DNA of 30,994 nucleotides from the NCBI GenBank assembly GCA_039820405.1, contig JBCBQC010000075.1, positions 1 to 30,994 of the forward strand, given 5' to 3'. The notes below the pieces were generated by a model, which had not been told where the DNA came from, ran no database searches, and saw nothing but the letters and a program-made list of their open reading frames with translations. Position numbers and translations under genes: made by a program. This document shows, piece by piece, positions 1-8,464 of the stretch; position 1 is the stretch's first letter; every line of letters starts with the position of its first letter. The stretch is from CALLVY01 sp937899855. Lineage in GTDB: Bacteria; Bacteroidota; Bacteroidia; Chitinophagales; Saprospiraceae.

Positions 1-2106
1 CAGGTCCTCCAGGCGGTTGCCGGTACGCACGCCGACCAGCGCTCGCTCGTTGATTTTGGTATACACCCCCCGATTGACCGAGCCGTTGACAAAAACGCTC
101 ACCTTGTGCTCGCTTTTCTTGCGCAGCGCCGCCAGCACGTCCAGTTCGAAAAACAACTCCACACCAAAAATCCGCGCCAGCCCGATATTGGTTCGTACCC
201 GGATGCCATCGTCGATCACCTCGCCGATCCGATTGTCGTAGAAGATGTAGAACAGACTGGCTTCAACGAAGAAGGGCGAAAAATTCCGTCGTCGGATGCC
301 CAGGTCAAAGCTGTAGCCACTTTCGTCCTTGATGAGGGTATCCACCAGTTGGGTGTTGGTTTGGATTTGAACGTCGGTAAAATTGATGGCGCGGTAATTG
401 GCCGTGGCGTTGGCGTACAGTTCGTACTTTGGGCTCAATTTTTTGGAGAGGCCCAGACCGTAGAGGAAGATGTGGCGTTGGTTGGCGCTGGTATCTCCCC
501 GCATCTCCTCGATGAAATCTCCGAAACTATTGAGGCGAAGGTTGACGGTAAAGAATCCTTCGGATTTGGTGTCGATGTATTCGTAGCGCACGCCGGGAAT
601 CAGGCTAAAGGTCTCGCTGAGGCGGATGATTTTTTCGGCAAAGACGGCCGCGTTAAAATTGGGAAATTCAAAGTCGGAGCGGCGGCGCTCCAGGAAGGAG
701 GTATCCACCCGGGTAAAGTCCGCATCGCTCCCCGCCGTGCCAAAGTTTTGGCTGAAGTTGGTGAAGCCCCGGTACAGACGCGTACCCACGAGCAAGCTAT
801 TTTTGAGGTCCCCGACGCTGTTGTAGGAAAAAACCAAGCGCGTTTCGTTTCCGATATTTCTAAACCGCCCGTCGATGAGGTCGCGATTGGACAGGGGATC
901 CTCGACGTCCGGGGTTTCTAACAGCCCCAGCGAGGTCCGACTGGCCAGCAGGCCAAAGGTGCGGTTGTACAATCGGACTTGGTCCGAAAAGTCGTATTCG
1001 AGCGAAAAGGCCGCCAAATTCCAATTGACCCGAAACCAGTTGCGTTCGCGGTTGGACTGCTGGGGATCGCGTTCGAATAGCTCGTCGGTCAGCCCCCCGG
1101 CCTGCTGGCTCAGGTAGTACATGTAGGTAAAGTCCAGGTTGAGCCGCAGTCGTTGCGAAGCTTCGTAGCGAAGGCTGGCGAAGGCTGCGTACTGCTCGAA
1201 ATCCGAATTGGCCCGCCAGCCGTCTCCCCGCTTGTACTGAACGTAGCTGTAGTAATTGAGCTTGTTGACCTGCCCTTCAAAGCTGTTGAAGGTATTGAAA
1301 AACTGATAGGCCCCGTAGGTATTTTGCGATTCAAAGCGGAAGCTACGGTCGGGATCGCCCCGCCGCATTTTAAAATTGACCAAGCCCCCAAACTGACTGC
1401 CGTACTGGAGGGCTCCCGCCCCCCGAACGATTTCGATCTGTTGGACGGCTTGGAGGGGTGGGGTGTAGTAACTCTCGGGATAGCCCAGGGCATCCGCGCT
1501 GATATCGTAGCCGTTTTGTCGGGTGTTAAAATTGGAGGTGCGTTTGGGGCTCAAACCCCGGCCACCGATGTCCAATTGCAATCCCGCATTGTCGCTTTCC
1601 CAGATGTTGAGGCTCGGAATTTTGCTAAAGGCCTGTCGCGCGTTATTGGTTGCCTTATTGCCGACCAACTTGTCGATGTCGATGACCTCAGTTTTTTTAC
1701 CCTCGTACAAGCCTCCGGCTTCAATGGATCGCAGGCGCCGGATGCCAAAGGCGTCGGTTTCGGCTTCTACCACCACCTCCGAGAGGTCCGCGATCGTTTG
1801 TTTGACCCGGAGGCGCAGGGTGGTATCACGAGCGAGGAAGACGCTTTGCTCGATGGGTTCGATGTTGATGCTGCTGATGGATAAGGGGTAAGACCGACCG
1901 GTGGGGAGGGAGATGGAGAAGAAACCCGCCCGGTCGGTGATGCGGAGCTGGCGATCCGGGCCGATGTATACGAGTACGTCCTCAAGTGGATCGTCGTTGA
2001 GGTTGGTGATGAAGCCACTCAGCACGGCCTGAGGGGGGCTTTGGGCCCGGAGGAGGAGCGGCCCCAGTAGGGCAGCGAGTAGGAAAATCAGTAGTGGTCT
2101 ATTCAT
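1..2106 (-). CDS. TonB-dependent outer-membrane receptor (3' end beyond window)
   Basis: The minus frame from the ATG at 2106 stays open for 702 codons to the left edge, so the C-terminal part is missing. The product starts with a signal peptide (MNRPLLIFLLAALLGPLLLRAQ). A carboxypeptidase-regulatory-like beta domain follows at about residues 28-105 (VLSGFITNLNDDPLEDVLVY). Then comes a plug domain (KIPSLNIWE, GGRGLSPKRTSNFNTRQNG, IEIVRGAGALQYGSQFGGLVNF) and many aromatic-rich beta-barrel strands. The plug resembles FecA-like receptors for ferric chelates. The ATG overlaps the stop of the upstream HTTM gene (ATGA), so translation is probably coupled. As last gene of an operon with imelysin and HTTM proteins, it most likely imports a metal or metal chelate across the outer membrane. 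The family call is secure; the substrate is inferred. Confidence 0.93.
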   Translation of the reverse strand, partial: MNRPLLIFLLAALLGPLLLRAQSPPQAVLSGFITNLNDDPLEDVLVYIGPDRQLRITDRAGFFSISLPTGRSYPLSISSINIEPIEQSVFLARDTTLRLRVKQTIADLSEVVVEAETDAFGIRRLRSIEAGGLYEGKKTEVIDIDKLVGNKATNNARQAFSKIPSLNIWESDNAGLQLDIGGRGLSPKRTSNFNTRQNGYDISADALGYPESYYTPPLQAVQQIEIVRGAGALQYGSQFGGLVNFKMRRGDPDRSFRFESQNTYGAYQFFNTFNSFEGQVNKLNYYSYVQYKRGDGWRANSDFEQYAAFASLRYEASQRLRLNLDFTYMYYLSQQAGGLTDELFERDPQQSNRERNWFRVNWNLAAFSLEYDFSDQVRLYNRTFGLLASRTSLGLLETPDVEDPLSNRDLIDGRFRNIGNETRLVFSYNSVGDLKNSLLVGTRLYRGFTNFSQNFGTAGSDADFTRVDTSFLERRRSDFEFPNFNAAVFAEKIIRLSETFSLIPGVRYEYIDTKSEGFFTVNLRLNSFGDFIEEMRGDTSANQRHIFLYGLGLSKKLSPKYELYANATANYRAINFTDVQIQTNTQLVDTLIKDESGYSFDLGIRRRNFSPFFVEASLFYIFYDNRIGEVIDDGIRVRTNIGLARIFGVELFFELDVLAALRKKSEHKVSVFVNGSVNRGVYTKINERALVGVRTGNRLEDL

Positions 2107-3449
2107 TTTTCTTGGAAGGGTAAAATCCAGTTACTATTCATGGGGTCCGTCGTAGAATACACATCCAGGGTATCGTTGGTAAAGGCTTGGCTGCGGCGTC
2201 CATTGAGGGACAGGCGGCTTTGTACGTATACCTGGGGAGCGTAGCCGTATTGCTCGTGGAATTCGTCGCCCAGGTAGCGGGCAAACTGTAGGATCATATC
2301 CGGCTGGGAGCGCATCTGTTGGCGTTGGAAAGGGGTGAGGTACTGTTTTTGGTCGACCTCTTTCTGGACCTGCTTGACCGGATCGCGGAGGATAAAGGCG
2401 GTGTAGCCATTTTTTTCCATCAGCATGACGCGCCAGCTAAAGCGGTAGCCCTTTTCGTGCCAGAACAACTTGCCGGGATGCTGCAGGTAGCGCAGGGGCA
2501 GGTAAAGCTGTAGCGTCAGGTAGAGGACCAGTGCGCCACTCACCAGGGGACTCCAACGGGGGCGGGTTTGCTCGCTGATGGCCGTTCCGTTCAGGACCGG
2601 GGCAAAAGGCAGGTAGGAGAGTACTTTTTGGTGCCAAGCGGGGGAGAAGAAGATGATCGTGGAGGTGATCATGATGTAGGGAAACATTCCGATCCGGGGG
2701 AAGAGGATGGCGGTGAGGATGTGAAAAACCAGTACGCCCAGGTAGGCCAGGGCTCGGGTTCGTTTGATCCAAAGGAAGAGCCAAATCGTCAGATCGTAGA
2801 CACAGCCCGCCCAACTGAAGAGAAAGGCCGTTTCCTTGTAGTGCAGCCAAGGCCCCAGCAGGGGCAATTCGTAACGGCCGGGCAGCCAGGTGGCCAGGGG
2901 TTGGGCGCGAAAGATCCAGTCGGGGTTGACCTTGGCCAGGCCCGCAAAGAAGTAGACGATGGACAACTGGACTTTAAAAATCAGGACTTGCCAATTGGCG
3001 CAGCTCGTTGTTTTTATTTTGGGGAAAAGGAGGCTGTCCAGAGAGTAAAGGCGGTGGGCCGGCACCAGGAGTAGCCAAAACAGGAGGAGGGTGACCAGGT
3101 AGTAGTGGTTGAGGTAGTTCGTTTTGTCGAGGAGCTCGCAGTAGGCGAAGAGCAGGAAAAAGGTCAGGGTACTGAGGCGGTAAAAGAGTCCCAGGATGAT
3201 GCCCACCGCGCTGAGGGCCAGAACGGCGTAGACGTAGTACATCCCATCGCCACTCAGGGGTTGGAGCCAGGAGAAGAAACCAAAATGGTAGGTGGGCTCC
3301 AGGTAGAGGTCGTAAATCCAGCCCTGTTGCCAGGTGCGGAGGGTGCTGTAGAGCAGTAGGCTACCGAACACCAAGCGGAACACCACCAAGGGGGCGATGG
3401 AGACCCGCTGGAAGAGAAAGCGATCGAGTTGTTGGAGTCGATGTTTCAT
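2103..3449 (-). CDS. HTTM-domain membrane protein (vitamin K-dependent gamma-carboxylase-like)
   Basis: A 448-residue polytopic membrane protein. The N-terminal part has the HTTM fold shared with gamma-carboxylases: several hydrophobic helices, with the conserved loop DKTNYLNHYYLVTLLLFWLL near residues 105-125 matching the DK(T/S)xxxNHxY signature of that superfamily. The C-terminal third is soluble and contains FWHEKGYRFSWRVMLMEKNG, the segment that precedes the lumenal region in these proteins. I chose the ATG at 3449 over one 12 codons upstream: the extra residues (MDMVPFPVYLCQ) look unlike coding sequence and overlap promoter-like boxes. The gene lies between imelysin and a TonB receptor, an arrangement I recall from Bacteroidota. 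Whether it carboxylates glutamates (for example in the lipoproteins of the same operon) or has lost catalysis cannot be told from sequence. Confidence 0.88.
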   Translation of the reverse strand: MKHRLQQLDRFLFQRVSIAPLVVFRLVFGSLLLYSTLRTWQQGWIYDLYLEPTYHFGFFSWLQPLSGDGMYYVYAVLALSAVGIILGLFYRLSTLTFFLLFAYCELLDKTNYLNHYYLVTLLLFWLLLVPAHRLYSLDSLLFPKIKTTSCANWQVLIFKVQLSIVYFFAGLAKVNPDWIFRAQPLATWLPGRYELPLLGPWLHYKETAFLFSWAGCVYDLTIWLFLWIKRTRALAYLGVLVFHILTAILFPRIGMFPYIMITSTIIFFSPAWHQKVLSYLPFAPVLNGTAISEQTRPRWSPLVSGALVLYLTLQLYLPLRYLQHPGKLFWHEKGYRFSWRVMLMEKNGYTAFILRDPVKQVQKEVDQKQYLTPFQRQQMRSQPDMILQFARYLGDEFHEQYGYAPQVYVQSRLSLNGRRSQAFTNDTLDVYSTTDPMNSNWILPFQEK

Positions 3450-3453
3450 CTGG

Positions 3454-3490
3454 CAAAGGTAAACTGGAAAAGGCACCATATCCAAAGATA
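3454..3490 (-). promoter_or_regulatory. Possible internal promoter before the HTTM gene
   Basis: Two Bacteroidota -7-like boxes read on the minus strand: TATCTTTG (3490-3483) and TACCTTTG (3461-3454). The TTG inside the first lies 21 nt upstream of the second, so the pair can also be read as one -33/-7 promoter. In that reading transcription would begin at or inside the ATG at 3449, giving a leaderless message. Use of the first box alone would give a leader of about 25 nt. Either way they argue against the longer N terminus. Activity is unproven. Confidence 0.3.
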
Positions 3491-3541
3491 AGTGCCTTTT
3501 CCAATCGAATGATTCTTGGTGGCTTTACACCGGGATATTAC

Positions 3542-4678
3542 TTAGTCCCCATCGGTTTTTCCATCCGCATCCTGTACGTCTAGCAGTGGAAACAAATCCG
3601 ATTTGAACAGTGTCACGATGGTTTGGATACTATTGTAGAGACTGTTGTCACCAGAAATCGAATTGCGATCGCCAATCTGGCTGTAGATCGCCTCGAACTG
3701 CGCCTTAATGTCGGTGTCGACGGCAGCTTGGTCTCGGGCCAGCAACAAATCGTCATAGCCCTGCCCGTCGGTGCCATCGGCACCCGTACCGAGGTAAAAG
3801 TCTTCGACCTCCTCGATGGACGCGCGCAGCAGGGCCAGGGCAAGGTTCTCATTACCCTCGACCAGCGACTGGTAATAAGCTTCAATCTTAGTGGCATCTG
3901 GATCGATGGGACTATCGTTCGGACCGTTGAGGCCGATGGGAATGCCCACCTTATTGCCCCGGATGTGCTCTTCGTAGTAGACCAAGCTTTCGTTGAGTTG
4001 TACACTGATGGAACTGCCCAGGGCGGTACCACCATTTTCCACAAAATTGTTCGCCAGATTTCCCGTCCAGAGGGAGACCAAGGTATCGGCCTTGTCTTTC
4101 ATACTGTTGACCAGGGCCTGGAGGAAAGCCAATCTTTTGGCATCCTCACCGTAGTAGGCCAGCACGTCCGCCGGGCCGTACAGCAGGTAATCGATTGCGG
4201 GAAAGCCATTGGCCCGCTCCTGCGCCTCGGTACTAAAATTGTACGATTCGCTAGCGATCAGGTTTTCCAGCAAGGTGACGTCGACGGGGTAGAGATTGGT
4301 CGTTTCTACCAGGGCTTGGTTGGAGGTGGAGTAAAAGTTGTGTACAGCGGCAGCTTGGTAAGCCAGATAAGCGGCCCGGTGAGCGGACCTCAAGGTAACC
4401 AGGCTTGCCTCATCACGTGATGAAGCAAACCCAGCTACGGCGGCAACAAAATCAGTCATCTCCTCCTGGTACTTCTCCATGGAGGGAATGATGATCTCAT
4501 TTACCTGATTAGAAAGAAGATCGGTAAAATCCGTTTCGGTCGGATCCGTACCGGGCGTAGGCTCTTCCGAGTCGTCTTCGCCACAGGCGCTAAAGGTCAG
4601 AGCGGTCGCCAATACCGCGACCATCAAGTAGAGGAGGTATCCGTGGTCAATTCTTCTTTTTATCATTGGTGTTGCCAT
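3542..4678 (-). CDS. Imelysin-family lipoprotein with a degenerate signature motif
   Basis: 378 residues. The N terminus has a lipoprotein signal (LATALTFSAC, lipidated Cys near residue 32) followed by an acidic linker (GEDDSEEPTPGTDPTETD). The rest is a mostly helical domain typical of the imelysin / iron-regulated IrpA-like family, with paired four-helix bundles: helix 1 carries NEIIIPSMEKYQ, and the second repeat holds SISVQLNESLVYYEEHIRGNKVGIPIG. At the place of the family signature (GxHxxE followed by LL) the sequence reads NGFPAIDYLLYG, so the His is replaced by Pro and the Glu by Asp. The stop is 92 nt from the HTTM start and the start is 14 nt after the DUF4856 stop, so it is co-transcribed. 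A role in metal acquisition at the cell envelope is inferred from family and context. Confidence 0.9.
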   Translation of the reverse strand: MATPMIKRRIDHGYLLYLMVAVLATALTFSACGEDDSEEPTPGTDPTETDFTDLLSNQVNEIIIPSMEKYQEEMTDFVAAVAGFASSRDEASLVTLRSAHRAAYLAYQAAAVHNFYSTSNQALVETTNLYPVDVTLLENLIASESYNFSTEAQERANGFPAIDYLLYGPADVLAYYGEDAKRLAFLQALVNSMKDKADTLVSLWTGNLANNFVENGGTALGSSISVQLNESLVYYEEHIRGNKVGIPIGLNGPNDSPIDPDATKIEAYYQSLVEGNENLALALLRASIEEVEDFYLGTGADGTDGQGYDDLLLARDQAAVDTDIKAQFEAIYSQIGDRNSISGDNSLYNSIQTIVTLFKSDLFPLLDVQDADGKTDGD

Positions 4679-4692
4679 TTAAGTGAGGTGAT

Positions 4693-6006
4693 TTAGAAAG
4701 GAAGCGCGCCAAATCCGGGGTAGGACCGGTCCAGCAGGTCTTTAGCACTTTGCATTTGTGCATCCGTTACTTCCCACAAGTTGATGTCGTAAACGCCGTT
4801 GAGCGAAGCATCGCTGCTCGACCAGCCCATGGTCTGGAGTACGTCGTGGGCTTCGGAAGCCGTCAGGCGACCCTCCGAGTTGAACGACAGGGCGTAGATA
4901 AAGGCCAGGGCTTCGGACAGGTGGTGAATCTTGTCTTCGTCGGTAACGTCGTCGATGGCCAGATTCAGGTAGTGGTAAGAAGCAGTGGCCAAGCCTAGCT
5001 CCGTGTAGAGCTTGATGTCGGCACGAGCGGCTTCGTAGTAGGCTTCGTTGACCGATTCGTCATTGGGGCCAAAGCCTTCGCCGGCCTTCAATACCGACCG
5101 TCCAAAGAGAAAGGCATCCATCAACTTCTCAGCGATATTGATGCCAAATGCATCTTCCGTTTCGTCGCTGAAATCGAAGGTGTAGTTGGCAATGAATACC
5201 CCGTCACCGTTGGAAGTGTTGCTGGGGTTGGGGTAGGTCAGGGGATTGGCACCTAAGTAGCCAAATACTTCATCGAAGCGGTGCTGACGATCCGTTCCTT
5301 TGCTGGCGTAGTCCGTACCGGCGGCGGATTCGTTGTTTCCTTTTCCGTTTTCAGCACCCGACTGCGAAGGACGCAGGTAGTCATCGACCATCTGGTCGTA
5401 GCACATGGCACCGTAGAGCCCCTTTTCGAGTAATTGGATGAATTCCAAACCGTTGGCGTCTACGTGTCTTTTCTTGCTACCCGTGGTAATCATACCAGCC
5501 GTACCATTGCTGGCGGTAACCGTAAAGTTGGCCTGGCTGGATTTGGTCAGGCGATCCGCCATCTCTCCAAAAGCGTCCGCTACCGACTGGTCTACGGCAC
5601 CGATGTCACCGTCGTAGTTGAGTTCGTCGATCTTGGTGCGGATATTGGAGTTACCCTGGGCATCAGGGCTTTGGAATTTATCTTCGTTTTCGTTGATGAG
5701 CGCAGCTTTCAAATCCCAGAAAATGGGCTCGTTACGCGAGGAGTCAACGATTTCTTGCAATTGTGCGAGTCTTCTGGTTTGTCCACTGTAAACACCGGGG
5801 GCGAAGGCACCCGCCAGATCGTAGGTGGTGGGAATGGTGAAGCCGTCGAGACTGACGTCACCCAGGGCATCTACCGAGCTGGCGAGGAAGCTAGCGTCCG
5901 GTCCCATGGGATCGGTGGGTTCCATTTCATCATCATTGTCACAAGCGGTGAACAACACCGATACGGAAAACAGAATGGCCAATCTGAAAATTGTAATTCT
6001 ATTCAT
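4693..6006 (-). CDS. DUF4856 lipoprotein, first gene of the uptake operon
   Basis: 437 residues with a lipoprotein signal peptide (MNRITIFRLAILFSVSVLFTAC, Cys 22) and an acidic linker. The body has features I associate with DUF4856: FTIPTTYDLAGAFAPGVYSGQTRRLAQLQ split around residues 55-85, a long loop with NGKGNNESAAGTDYASKGTDRQHRFDE, and helical segments such as FGINIAEKLMDAFLFGRSVL and HHLSEALAFIYALSFN. No enzyme motif is visible. In Bacteroidota this family commonly sits beside imelysin, HTTM and TonB receptor genes, as here. It is the promoter-proximal gene, and the palindromic operator lies 62-95 bp upstream of its ATG. Function unknown; a substrate-binding or scaffold partner of the receptor is a guess. 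Confidence 0.86.
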   Translation of the reverse strand: MNRITIFRLAILFSVSVLFTACDNDDEMEPTDPMGPDASFLASSVDALGDVSLDGFTIPTTYDLAGAFAPGVYSGQTRRLAQLQEIVDSSRNEPIFWDLKAALINENEDKFQSPDAQGNSNIRTKIDELNYDGDIGAVDQSVADAFGEMADRLTKSSQANFTVTASNGTAGMITTGSKKRHVDANGLEFIQLLEKGLYGAMCYDQMVDDYLRPSQSGAENGKGNNESAAGTDYASKGTDRQHRFDEVFGYLGANPLTYPNPSNTSNGDGVFIANYTFDFSDETEDAFGINIAEKLMDAFLFGRSVLKAGEGFGPNDESVNEAYYEAARADIKLYTELGLATASYHYLNLAIDDVTDEDKIHHLSEALAFIYALSFNSEGRLTASEAHDVLQTMGWSSSDASLNGVYDINLWEVTDAQMQSAKDLLDRSYPGFGALPF

Positions 6007-6067
6007 GTTGCTTTTGTTATTTAATTCAGAGAATAGGTTTTATTAAAATATGTGGTTAAAGTCGGCG

Positions 6068-6101
6068 CAAAGGTACAAACTATTGATATTTAGTCTAAAT
6101 A
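6068..6101 (-). promoter_or_regulatory. Promoter with a perfect 15-bp palindromic operator for the DUF4856-TonB operon
   Basis: On the minus strand a consensus -7 box TACCTTTG occupies 6075-6068, about 60 nt before the DUF4856 ATG. Just upstream, 6087-6101 is the perfect palindrome TATTTAGACTAAATA (7-1-7), which covers the place where the -33 element should lie. A repressor bound there would block polymerase. The half-sites TTTAG/CTAAA resemble those of DtxR/MntR-type metal repressors, which suits a metal-uptake operon. The palindrome and box are seen directly; the regulator is inferred. Confidence 0.65.
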
Positions 6102-6579
6102 AACGCAGTGTTTATCGTATGGTTTATTTCAATTGCTGATTATTTAGAATATCTTTTGGAATGGTTTGAACACTGAGGATGGTCCATCATCGCGTATTCG
6201 GACGCCCTCTAATGGTGGCAGAGAAGAGGTTGAGGAAATGGCGCTGTTTTGCGGGCACAAAGATGCGTCACAAGTCTGGCTTTCTCAATTTTTATTTAGA
6301 CAAAATCGAAATAAAATCTTCCAAGCGTTGCGCAAATTACACAAGCCCCATTTTTTGTGGGATTGATGGCAGCGCTTGAGGGGACAAAGCAGTTATACTT
6401 CATTGGGGATTTCCAAAACTCGATCTGACCTCGCTTTCGGTGGCTTCTTGCTCGCGGCGCTATTCCCGTCCGGGACCCCGCTTTACCAGCCCGCAACTGG
6501 ACAAACTTCCCGCCCATCTTGCTTGGATAGTGCCACTTTTTGTCCATCTTTATGGCAAGACCATCAAACGACCCACAAC
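6102..6579. other. Intergenic region between divergent operons
   Basis: Nearly 480 bp without a convincing gene. It contains upstream DNA of the DUF4856 promoter (AT-rich, 6102-6170) and the leader of the DUF819 gene. Short open frames exist on both strands, but their products are low-complexity or Cys/Arg/Trp-rich with no domain and overlap each other. No clear TAnnTTTG box precedes the DUF819 gene; the nearest T-rich stretch (about 6534-6550) is only a partial match. Confidence 0.5.
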
Positions 6580-7968
6580 ATGGAACCACTGTTTACCAGC
6601 GACGCCGTTTTGCTCGGCATTCTACTCGTTGTACTTGCCGGGGTATTCTACACCTCTCACCTGGATCACCCGAGCTGGAAAAAGTTTTACACCTACGTCC
6701 CGGCCTTGCTGCTCTGCTATTTTCTTCCCGCCCTGCTTCACTGGCCCCTGGGCTTTATCGCCGCGCACTGGTACGAAGACGGCCTGCTGGCTCACCTCCA
6801 AGAACTGGGACAGGCCCTGCCCGATCCCAACATGTCCTTTTCGGAAATCCAACAGTGGATCAAAGACCATAATATTCCCGATACCAAACAATTTGAGGGA
6901 CATTCCCAGCTCTATTACGTCGCCTCCCGCTACCTGCTCCCCGCCAGCCTGGTCCTGCTCTGCGTGAGCATCGACTTCAAGGGCATCTTTAGCCTGGGGT
7001 CCAAGGCCCTGATCATGTTCTTCGCCGCTACCATCGGTATTGTGATGGGTGGCCCCATTGCCTTGTTTATCATCCTCAACGTCACTCCCGGTCTGATCGA
7101 CGCCGATCCCGAACAGGTCTGGAGAGGCCTGTCGACGGTAGCGGGCAGTTGGATCGGGGGAGGGGCCAACCAAAACGCGATGGCCATCATCTACGAAGTA
7201 GACGACCAGCCCATCTTTCCGACCATGATCGTGGTCGATGTCATCGTGGCCAATATCTGGATGGGGTTCCTCCTGTACGGCGCTAATATTTCCACTCGGG
7301 TAGATGATTGGCTCAGGGCGGACAGCTCGGCGATTGAGGAATTGAAGCGGCGGGTAGCGGATTACCGGGCCAGCATCGCTCAGATGCCGACCACGACCAC
7401 ATTGTTTTTGATGCTGGCCGTGGCCTTTGGAGCGGTGGGCATTTCTCACTGGGGAGCCGATTTTCTGACGCCCTGGATGAGTCAGTACAAGGAAAGCCTC
7501 TCCGCGCTCCGGCTCAACTCACTGATGTCGCATTTTTTCTGGTTGATCGTCATTTCCACCACCATTGGACTGGTGCTGTCCTTCACCCGGGCGCGCCAGC
7601 TCGAAGGGGTGGGAGCCTCGACTTGGGGCTCGATCTTTATCTACATTTTGGTAGCGACCATCGGGATGAAGATGAACATCGGAGAAATCTTTGACAACAT
7701 TGGCCTTTTTGCCATTGGCATCATCTGGATGCTCGTTCACGTTACGGTGCTGCTGGTAACGGCCAAGTTGATTCGCGCGCCCTTCTTCTTTGTGGCGGTG
7801 GGGAGCCAGGCCAACGTGGGAGGAGCTGCTTCGGCCCCGGTGGTGGCTTCGGCGTTTAGCCCTTCGCTCGCACCGGTGGGGGTATTGATGGCGGTGCTGG
7901 GTTACGCCCTGGGGACTTACGGGGCGATCATCTGTGCGGAAATCATGCGAGCCGTGGCGGGGGGCTGA
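6580..7968 (+). CDS. DUF819 family integral membrane protein (probable solute/sodium permease)
   Basis: 462 residues from the ATG at 6580, with about ten hydrophobic segments. Two related glycine-rich breaks typical of DUF819 are present, one in each half: WIGGGANQNAMAIIYEV at about 191-207 and VGSQANVGGAASAPVVASAF at about 407-426. This inverted two-fold layout is like that of bile-acid/sodium symporters. A hydrophilic stretch at about 63-112 (WYEDGLLAHLQELGQ...DTKQFEGHSQ) separates helices 2 and 3. The frame is open for 68 more codons upstream, but that extension is Ser/Pro-rich with no membrane character, so I start at MEPLFTSDAVLLGILL. It stands alone on the plus strand. The substrate is unknown. 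Confidence 0.9.
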   Translation: MEPLFTSDAVLLGILLVVLAGVFYTSHLDHPSWKKFYTYVPALLLCYFLPALLHWPLGFIAAHWYEDGLLAHLQELGQALPDPNMSFSEIQQWIKDHNIPDTKQFEGHSQLYYVASRYLLPASLVLLCVSIDFKGIFSLGSKALIMFFAATIGIVMGGPIALFIILNVTPGLIDADPEQVWRGLSTVAGSWIGGGANQNAMAIIYEVDDQPIFPTMIVVDVIVANIWMGFLLYGANISTRVDDWLRADSSAIEELKRRVADYRASIAQMPTTTTLFLMLAVAFGAVGISHWGADFLTPWMSQYKESLSALRLNSLMSHFFWLIVISTTIGLVLSFTRARQLEGVGASTWGSIFIYILVATIGMKMNIGEIFDNIGLFAIGIIWMLVHVTVLLVTAKLIRAPFFFVAVGSQANVGGAASAPVVASAFSPSLAPVGVLMAVLGYALGTYGAIICAEIMRAVAGG

Positions 7969-8464
7969 GGCTATTTTACCGGTGTTGAGAAATGTTAAAT
8001 TTTTTTTTGGTCTATTTTTTTACTAAAAATTTTTCCAGTAAAATCAAGGCTTCTGGCGGATACTTGATGGAAATTCATCATGTATTTTATGGAATTGGAG
8101 GCTCAAAAGCGTCAATGTACTGGGTTTTTCTAATTCTCGAGCAAAGAAAGACACCATTTTTGACTGTTTTGACTGCGAACAGAGTTGGATGCTCTGGGTC
8201 TGGGTAGCGGAGCCGTGCCTCGGTGCGGTGACCGCAAAGGGGCGCCGTGAGAGTCGGCGCCTAGAGGGTGGGCCCACCCAAGCCCCAAATTTTGTCCAAG
8301 ATGCACTGAACAGATGGTTTTCAATCACGCCTTGAACCCCAATTACAAACCGAGAATTTTGGTCTATTAACAGCTGTTAAGAACGCACGGAAAGGGGGAA
8401 ACCCTGCGGAACGATGTGGTTTGTACTCCGTATTTATCGGACAGTTCCCTTGCCGGAGCTACTT
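7969..8464. other. Non-coding region with four strong palindromes
   Basis: Almost 500 bp between the converging DUF819 gene and the EF-Tu-like gene, with no credible ORF. After an AT-rich part, with a weak hairpin TTTTACT/AGTAAAA at 8018-8043 that may end DUF819 transcription, comes a GC-rich block. It holds TGCGGT-G-ACCGCA (8224-8236), GGCGCCG-7nt-CGGCGCC (8241-8261) and the perfect palindrome GGGTGGGCCCACCC (8266-8279). A further perfect palindrome, TTAACAGCTGTTAA, lies at 8367-8380. The spacing suggests a folded intergenic element or a decayed mobile unit; I do not recognise it. Confidence 0.55.

Noticed and set aside
106..1884. Long plus-strand open frames opposite the TonB receptor (106-921, 1153-1884)
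   Set aside because: They are antisense to a frame with clear plug and barrel motifs and encode no recognisable domain; they arise from the codon bias of the real gene.
6376..6579. 68-codon N-terminal extension of the DUF819 protein
   Set aside because: Ser/Pro-rich with no membrane character, while the protein from 6580 begins directly with a hydrophobic helix as in the family.
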